This document shows, one piece after another, positions 45,201 through 52,545 of a stretch of DNA of 52,545 nt. The stretch lies in assembly GCA_965644295.1 (NCBI GenBank), contig CBFFRP010000118.1, forward strand, positions 1 through 52,545. The letters run 5' to 3'. The translations under genes and the position numbers were made by a program. Numbering within the stretch: the stretch's first letter is position 1; every line of letters starts with the position of its first letter. The notes under the pieces are model-generated. The model saw only the letters and a program-made list of their open reading frames with translations, did no database searches and had not been told where the DNA came from. This stretch comes from Paraphysomonas bandaiensis (Eukaryota; Chrysophyceae).

Positions 45201-48200
45201 TATTCGGGCTATCGCTCTCCTTCAACGGGTTGCTAGAGGTGCAAATGCTCGCAGAGAGTACCGTCGTCTAAAAGACCCTTATGAAAAGATGGATTATACG
45301 TCACTTGCATCTGCGATATCGTTAACTTCAAAAGAGCTGGATGAGGCGCTCAGGCGGAAAGAGTTTCATCTGTGTGAGGGACTTCAAAATAAAATCAGTC
45401 ACATGGAAAGTGTGCTGTCTCGTAAATCGCTGCCAGAGATAGAGCCACGGTCACGCAAGGAGCTGAACCTCTATATATTAGAGCATGAATTTATGCTGGA
45501 TCATATGACTACTACGGGTGATTTTGCAGGGTCCAAGCGTGTGGACGAGCGTCTAGAGAGATTGCTGAAATTGCGCAGTATATTTCCTACGGTTGCAGAG
45601 ATTGATAATGAGATAGACGCTGCTCAGGCCCAGATGAATGAGGCTATTACAAAGAAGGATTTTAAGCTATGCACATCGCTACAGAGCACAATAGACGATC
45701 TTTCCCAGAGGCGCACGGCTGCTGTCGAAAGAGAGGGTCCCTTACTTTTGAGTGTGGAAGCGCTGAACGAGAAGAAAGTAGGACTGGAGCAGGAACTTGC
45801 CAGAGCTATGGCTGACAAAAACTTCAAAGCATGTGGCGACCTGCAGGCTCAGGTGGATGCCATTGTGGCGGATATCTCCTCCCGTCAGATGACTCCTAGC
45901 GAAGCGGCGGCAAAGTTAAAAACCCTCCAGGAAGAATTCGATGCGGCCTCCAAAGCCAATAATTTTTGGGAAATGGCTAACCTAACTGTGAAAATAGAGG
46001 AACATTCTGCTCTCACTGGCATTGCGCCTACAGCAGCTGATTCCAGTTATTATCATGAGCTACCAGTTAGTGAATTGACGAATCTGAAAGAAATGGAATC
46101 GAAAGCTCTACAAGAATGTATAAACCGGAAAGATTTTGCCGGGTGTGAGAAGCATGAAAGTTCGTTGAAGTCTATCAACGAAGCACTTTCTGCCAAAGAA
46201 TCTGGACAACGCGACGAGCGCAGTAGAGACGAAATCGTAGCGGAGTTGGAACGTAAGAAAGAAGAGCTTGATACAGCTTTCCAAGCTCGAAAATACAAAC
46301 TGATGGAATCTTTAGATAAAGAAATTGAAGCGCTTGAGCAAACGTTGGAGAATATGCCGACTGCGGCTATGCTCTCTGAACGAATCTCGAATCTTGAAAA
46401 CGAATTGAAGATTGCGTTGAAGCAAAAACAGTATTCAGTATGCGAGAAAATTGAAGAGCAACTAACCGAGCTTAAGAAGGCATACGATATTGAGAAGAAG
46501 AGAGAAACGAATTCCCGCCGTGCATCATCCATGTTTTGCTCGCCAACGAAGCGCCCTGTTGCTGGTGCCATAACGACCCCTATTATGGCGACGAAGTCTA
46601 AACCCACAGTTCAGAGAAATACCAGTAAGGCAAAGCCGAAAACAAAAGTAACTACGAGGGTGACAAATACAAAACAGGAGAAAAATCGGCCGGTGTCTAA
46701 GCTTCGTCCGAAGATCCCTGTCACTGCCTCTGACAAGTCAAGCATTTTGGATGTCGCTGAAGCAATGGCATCGAAACGAATGGATGCTGCTTTATTGGTG
46801 AATACACGAGGGGAATTGTCGGGAATTCTTACAGACAACGATGTGACCCGTCGTGTAGTTAGTAAAGGTGTGGATGTGGCCTCAACTGGTGTTCGCGATG
46901 TGATGACGAAGAATCCGAAGTGTGTTCGATCGGAAGATTCTGCATTGGATGCATTGGAGATGATGGTGGACAACCGCTTCCGGCATTTGCCAGTTCTAGA
47001 TAAGAACGGTGCAGTGGTGGGACTGCTTGACATAGCCAAGTGTCTTTATGATGCAGTGGCCGCCCTTGAGAAGGTCCAAGACGGTGATTCGTCTGGGTCA
47101 TCCACAGATGTGTTGAATGGTGTTTTGAGTGATGCAATGAAGAAGGCCTCTGGTGGTCGTGGTTCTAACCAAGCTCAGTTGATGGCAATGCAGGCATTTA
47201 TGACACAGATGTTCGGTGGAAGTGTGCCAACATTGCGCACAGTGATCGGAGATTCAGCATATGTTAGTGTGAGTCCATCTGCCAATTGTGAGTCCATCTG
47301 CCACATGTCGTGAGGCGGCGAAATCTATGGCCAGCATTCGTAAGGGTGTATTGGTTCTTGACGATAGTGGGGACTTGGTTGGTATCTTCACACCAAAGGA
47401 CCTCTTGAATCGTGTTATAGCTAAGGGGTTGGACGCAGATAGCGTTGTAGTGTCTGATGTAATGACTCCTAATCCGGACTGCGTTTCTCCTGACATGACC
47501 CTGTTGGATGCCTTGCGTGAGATGTACGAACAGAAGTATCTCCACTTGCCTGTTCGAGATGAGAGTGGCCGAGTGTTGGGTATGGTTGATGTGATGGAGC
47601 TAGTATGTCACACCGCAGGTGGAGAAGATGGCAATGGCAAGGGTTGGCGCGACTTTTTCAGCAATGCGATGAATGCTCGTGGTGATGATGCATCAGATAC
47701 ATCATCAATACCAAGTGCTCGATCTAAGCCGGTCAGTACTACTCGTGCTGCGGCTTCTCAGTCATCAAAGGATGGGCAGCGGCCTGTGTCTAAGCTTCGT
47801 CCGAAGATCCCTGTCACTGCCTCTGACAAGTCAAGCATTTTGGTTGTCGCTGAAGCAATGGCATCGAAACGAATGGATGCTGCTTTACTGGTGAATACAC
47901 GAGGGGAATTGTCGGGCATTCTTACAGACAACGATGTGACCCGTCGTGTAGTTAGTAAAGGTGTGGATGTGGCCTCAACTGGTGTTCGCGATGTGATGAC
48001 GAAGAATCCGAAGTGTGTTCGATCGGAAGATTCTGCATTGGATGCATTGGAGATGATGGTGGACAACCGCTTCCGGCATTTGCCAGTTCTAGATAAGAAC
48101 GGTGCAGTGGTGGGACTGCTTGACATAGCCAAGTGTCTTTATGATGCAGTGGCCGCCCTTGAGAAGGTCCAAGACGGTGATTCGTCTGGGTCATCCACAG

Positions 48201-51200
48201 ATGTGTTGAATGGTGTTTTGAGTGATGCAATGAAGAAGGCCTCTGGTGGTCGTGGTTCTAACCAAGCTCAGTTGATGGCAATGCAGGCATTGATGACACA
48301 GATGTTCGGTGGAAGTGTGCCAACATTGCGCACAGTGATCGGAGATTCAGCATATGTTAGTGTGAGTCCATCTGCCACATGTCGTGAGGCGGCGAAATCT
48401 ATGGCCAGCATTCGTAAGGGTGTATTGGTTCTTGACGATAGTGGGGACTTGGTTGGTATCTTCACACCAAAGGACCTCTTGAATCGTGTTATAGCTAAGG
48501 GGTTGGACGCAGATAGCGTTGTAGTGTCTGATGTAATGACTCCTAATCCGGACTGCGTTTCTCCTGACATGACCCTGTTGGATGCCTTGCGTGAGATGTA
48601 CGAACAGAAGTATCTCCACTTGCCTGTTCGAGATGAGAGTGGCCGAGTGTTGGGTATGGTTGATGTGATGGAGCTAGTATGTCACACCGCAGGTGGAGAA
48701 GATGGCAATGGCAAGGGTTGGCGCGACTTTTTCAGCAATGCGATGAATGCTCGTGGTGATGATGCATCAGATACATCATCAATACCAAGTGCTCGATCTA
48801 AGCCGGTCAGTACTACTCGTGCTGCGGCTTCTCAGTCATCAAAGGATGGGCAGCGGCCTGTGTCTAAGCTTCGTCCGAAGATCCCTGTCACTGCCTCTGA
48901 CAAGTCAAGCATTTTGGTTGTCGCTGAAGCAATGGCATCGAAACGAATGGATGCTGCTTTACTGGTGAATACACGAGGGGAATTGTCGGGCATTCTTACA
49001 GACAACGATGTGACCCGTCGTGTAGTTAGTAAAGGTGTGGATGTGGCCTCAACTGGTGTTCGCGATGTGATGACGAAGAATCCGAAGTGTGTTCGATCGG
49101 AAGATTCTGCATTGGATGCATTGGAGATGATGGTGGACAACCGCTTCCGGCATTTGCCAGTTCTAGATAAGAACGGTGCAGTGGTGGGACTGCTTGACAT
49201 AGCCAAGTGTCTTTATGATGCAGTGGCCGCCCTTGAGAAGGTCCAAGACGGTGATTCGTCTGGGTCATCCACAGATGTGTTGAATGGTGTTTTGAGTGAT
49301 GCAATGAAGAAGGCCTCTGGTGGTCGTGGTTCTAACCAAGCTCAGTTGATGGCAATGCAGGCATTGATGACACAGATGTTCGGTGGAAGTGTGCCAACAT
49401 TGCGCACAGTGATCGGAGATTCAGCATATGTTAGTGTGAGTCCATCTGCCACATGTCGTGAGGCGGCGAAATCTATGGCCAGCATTCGTAAGGGTGTATT
49501 GGTTCTTGACGATAGTGGGGACTTGGTTGGTATCTTCACACCAAAGGACCTCTTGAATCGTGTTATAGCTAAGGGGTTGGACGCAGATAGCGTTGTAGTG
49601 TCTGATGTAATGACTCCTAATCCGGACTGCGTTTCTCCTGACATGACCCTGTTGGATGCCTTGCGTGAGATGTACGAACAGAAGTATCTCCACTTGCCTG
49701 TTCGAGATGAGAGTGGCCGAGTGTTGGGTATGGTTGATGTGATGGAGCTAGTATGTCACACCGCAGGTGGAGAAGATGGCAATGGCAAGGGTTGGCGCGA
49801 CTTTTTCAGCAATGCGATGAATGCTCGTGGTGATGATGCATCAGATACATCATCAATACCAAGTGCTCGATCTAAGCCGGTCAGTACTACTCGTGCTGCG
49901 GCTTCTCAGTCATCAAAGGATGGGCAGCGGCCTGTGTCTAAGCTTCGTCCGAAGATCCCTGTCACTGCCTCTGACAAGTCAAGCATTTTGGTTGTCGCTG
50001 AAGCAATGGCATCGAAACGAATGGATGCTGCTTTACTGGTGAATACACGAGGGGAATTGTCGGGCATTCTTACAGACAACGATGTGACCCGTCGTGTAGT
50101 TAGTAAAGGTGTGGATGTGGCCTCAACTGGTGTTCGCGATGTGATGACGAAGAATCCGAAGTGTGTTCGATCGGAAGATTCTGCATTGGATGCATTGGAG
50201 ATGATGGTGGACAACCGCTTCCGGCATTTGCCAGTTCTAGATAAGAACGGCGCAGTAGTGGGACTGCTTGACATAGCCAAGTGTCTTTATGATGCAGTGG
50301 CCGCCCTTGAGAAGGTCCAAGACGGTGGTTCGTCTGGGTCATCCACAGATGTGTTGAATGGTGTTTTGAGTGATGCAATGAAGAAGGCCTCTGGTGGTCG
50401 TGGTTCTAACCAAGCTCAGTTGATGGCAATGCAGGCATTGATGACACAGATGTTCGGTGGAAGTGTGCCAACATTGCGCACAGTGATCGGAGATTCAGCA
50501 TATGTTAGTGTGAGTCCATCTGCCACATGTCGTGAGGCGGCGAAATCTATGGCCAGCATTCGTAAGGGTGTATTGGTTCTTGACGATAGTGGGGACTTGG
50601 TTGGTATCTTCACACCAAAGGACCTCTTGAATCGTGTTATAGCTAAGGGGTTGGACGCAGATAGCGTTGCAGTGTCTGATGTAATGACTCCTAATCCGGA
50701 CTGCGTTTCTCCTGACATGACCCTGTTGGATGCCTTGCGTGAGATGTACGAACAGAAGTATCTCCACTTGCCTGTTCGAGATGAGAGTGGCCGAGTGTTG
50801 GGTATGGTTGATGTGATGGAGCTAGTATGTCACACCGCAGGTGGAGAAGATGGCAATGGCAAGGGTTGGCGCGACTTTTTCAGCAATGCGATGAATGCTC
50901 GTGGTGATGATGCATCAGATACATCATCAATACCAAGTGCTCGATCTAAGCCGGTCAGTACTACTCGTGCTGCGGCTTCTCAGTCATCAAAGGATGGGCA
51001 GCGGCCTGTGTCTAAGCTTCGTCCGAAGATCCCTGTCACTGCCTCTGACAAGTCAAGCATTTTGGTTGTCGCTGAAGCAATGGCATCGAAACGAATGGAT
51101 GCTGCTTTACTGGTGAATACACGAGGGGAATTGTCGGGCATTCTTACAGACAACGATGTGACCCGTCGTGTAGTTAGTAAAGGTGTGGATGTGGCCTCAA

Positions 51201-52545
51201 CTGGTGTTCGCGATGTGATGACGAAGAATCCGAAGTGTGTTCGATCGGAAGATTCTGCATTGGATGCATTGGAGATGATGGTGGACAACCGCTTCCGGCA
51301 TTTGCCAGTTCTAGATAAGAACGGCGCAGTAGTGGGACTGCTTGACATAGCCAAGTGTCTTTATGATGCAGTGGCCGCCCTTGAGAAGGTCCAAGACGGT
51401 GATTCGTCTGGGTCATCCACAGATGTGTTGAATGGTGTTTTGAGTGATGCAATGAAGAAGGCCTCTGGTGGTCGTGGTTCTAACCAAGCTCAGTTGATGG
51501 CAATGCAGGCATTGATGACACAGATGTTCGGTGGAAGTGTGCCAACATTGCGCACAGTGATCGGAGATTCAGCATATGTTAGTGTGAGTCCATCTGCCAC
51601 ATGTCGTGAGGCGGCGAAATCTATGGCCAGCATTCGTAAGGGTGTATTGGTTCTTGACGATAGTGGGGACTTGGTTGGTATCTTCACACCAAAGGACCTC
51701 TTGAATCGAGTTATAGCTAAGGGGTTGGACGCAGATAGCGTTGTAGTGTCTGATGTAATGACTCCTAATCCGGACTGCGTTTCTCCTGACATGACCCTGT
51801 TGGATGCCTTGCGTGAGATGTACGAACAGAAGTATCTCCACTTGCCTGTTCGAGATGAGAGTGGCCGAGTGTTGGGTATGGTTGATGTGATGGAGCTAGT
51901 ATGTCACACCGCAGGTGGAGAAGATGGCAATGGCAAGGGTTGGCGCGACTTTTTCAGCAATGCGATGAATGCTCGTGGTGATGATGCGTCTGACACTTCA
52001 TCTTATTATGGAGGTAGGAGAGAGTCGAGATCAAGTCAACGACAGAGTTTAGGTGGAGGCGCTTCTTGTAGAGGTTCTGTATCGAGTACGTCAAAGGCTG
52101 CGCAGCGGCCGGTGTCTAATCTTCGTCCGAAGATCCCTGTCACTGCCTCTGACAAGTCAAGCATTTTGGATGTCGCTGAAGCAATGGCATCGAAGCGAAT
52201 GGATGCTGCTTTACTGGTGAATACACGAGGGGAATTGTCGGGAATTTTTACAGACAACGATGTGACCCGTCGTGTAGTTAGTAAAGGTGTGGATGTGGCC
52301 TCAACTGGTGTTCGCGATGTGATGACGAAGAATCCGAAGTGTGTTCGATCGGAAGATTCTGCATTGGATGCATTGGAGATGATGGTGGACAACCGCTTCC
52401 GGCATTTGCCAGTTCTAGATAAGAACGGCGCAGTAGTGGGACTGCTTGACATAGCCAAGTGTCTTTATGATGCAGTGGCCGCCCTTGAGAAGGTCCAAGA
52501 CGGTGATTCGTCTGAGTCATCCACAGATGTGTTGAATGGTGTTTT
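42243..52545 (+). CDS. Myosin heavy chain fused to UVR-like repeats and a tandem CBS-pair array (3' end beyond window)
   Basis: Exons 42243-42821, 42875-43183, 43236-43775, 43824-43932, then 43985 onward; introns 48-53 nt. Motor domain: P-loop [10 protein letters not shown] (about residue 228), switch [10 protein letters not shown] (288-296), switch [10 protein letters not shown] (519), actin-binding region HYVRCIKPN and a converter. Next come three to four IQ-like calmodulin-binding motifs (about 855-930; [32 protein letters not shown]). About 400 residues of helical-hairpin repeats resembling UVR motifs follow ([20 protein letters not shown] type), then a basic Ser/Thr linker and, from about residue 1415, CBS modules to the window edge. 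The frame is broken at 47269-47287 by a 19-bp duplication; unspliced, it ends at TGA 47311-47313. Removing 47269-47314 as a 46-nt intron restores a frame open to 52545. The myosin class is not assigned. Confidence 0.85.
45290..46500 (+). other. UVR-like helical-hairpin repeat region of the myosin tail
   Basis: About seven units of 35-60 residues share the pattern L-x-x-x-(L/M)-x-x-A-(x)4-(D/E/K)-F-x-x-C-x-x-L. Examples: [91 protein letters not shown] and [21 protein letters not shown] motifs (as in UvrB/UvrC and Clp) have a similar hairpin consensus. In this position they could act as a rod or as a protein-binding surface. Similarity is judged by eye only. Confidence 0.55.
46687..52545 (+). 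repeat. Tandem coding array of CBS-CBS modules, unit 1074 bp (358 residues)
   Basis: Units start at CGGCC(T/G)GTGTCTAA: 46687, 47780, 48854, 49928, 51002 and 52106, giving spacings of 1093, 1074, 1074, 1074 and 1104 bp; the sixth is cut by the window edge. Each unit holds two CBS pairs. In the first: [11 protein letters not shown] and [19 protein letters not shown]. In the second: [12 protein letters not shown] and [18 protein letters not shown]. TxND and TPKD fit the T-x-x-D ribose/phosphate contact of nucleotide-binding CBS pairs. The overall module matches the double-CBS part of plant/fungal CBSCBSPB proteins; no PB1 domain is seen. Units 2-4 are nearly identical. Units 1 and 6 share older variants (GGATGTC instead of GGTTGTC after ATTTT), and the last linker is different and longer. 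Confidence 0.95.
47269..47314 (+). other. 19-bp duplication / candidate newborn 46-nt intron
   Basis: GTGAGTCCATCTGCCA occurs at 47269 and again 19 bp later at 47288; all other modules have it once. The extra 19 bp shift the frame. The interval 47269-47314 begins GTGAGT and ends TGAG before GCGGCG. Removing it (46 nt) restores the frame used by all later modules and deletes nine residues relative to them. The size fits this genome's introns. The acceptor lacks a good pyrimidine tract. Confidence 0.5.

Noticed and set aside
46611-52520. Repeated minus-strand frames of 80-142 codons throughout the CBS array
   Set aside because: They recur with the 1074-bp period and are antisense shadows of the plus-strand CBS coding sequence; they show no independent protein features.

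Overview
The window is nuclear DNA of a microbial eukaryote. Nearly every recognisable gene is split by very short GT-AG introns, mostly 44-65 nt. I resolved about 35 introns by requiring that the frame and the protein family alignment both stay intact across each junction. Gene products include P-loop cytoskeletal motors, a SNARE, a P-type Ca2+ pump and flagellum-type proteins (a sperm-tail PG-rich repeat protein and an ASH-domain protein), so the organism has, or recently had, a flagellate stage. The Ca2+ pump has a signal peptide followed by a basic, hydroxylated stretch that looks like a bipartite presequence, which hints at a lineage with a complex plastid. I would guess a stramenopile or another SAR-type protist, with low certainty.

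Left third (1-8800): repeat-rich. A long minus-strand frame with 21-residue repeats, possibly gag-like, runs off the left edge. It is followed by AT-rich DNA, decayed coding fragments, a perfect 16-bp hairpin, a 393-bp tandem duplication and about 12 monomers of a 182-bp satellite. A 27-bp inverted repeat flanks this block. A broken or partial VOC/glyoxalase gene lies beside it.

Middle (9850-31400): a gene-dense euchromatic stretch. In order it holds a secreted PhoD-type phosphatase with FN2 and LNR domains (-), a PP2C phosphatase (+), class III alcohol dehydrogenase / S-(hydroxymethyl)glutathione dehydrogenase (+), a Vti1-type Qb-SNARE (+), a possible 32-residue spliced micro-gene (+), a sperm-tail PG-rich protein (-), a kinesin-14 (+), a hAT transposase relic (-) and a P2A (SERCA-type) Ca2+-ATPase (-).

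Right part (31545-52545): a near-perfect inverted repeat with 1.1-kb arms, then a ubiquitin-like-domain PI3/4-kinase (+), phosphopantothenoylcysteine decarboxylase with a predicted tail anchor and KKxx end (-), an ASH-domain protein (-), and finally a very large myosin gene (+) that runs off the right edge. After the motor and IQ motifs the myosin has UVR-like helical repeats and then at least 5.4 tandem copies of a roughly 358-residue module. Each module carries two CBS pairs (four CBS motifs) and resembles the plant/fungal CBSCBSPB module. This myosin-CBS array is the most unusual object in the window. Its first module holds a 19-bp duplication that breaks the frame, unless a newly formed 46-nt intron is spliced out.

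The genes do not form a pathway or operon; they are ordinary, independently transcribed eukaryotic genes. No tRNA, rRNA, snRNA or CRISPR array was recognised.
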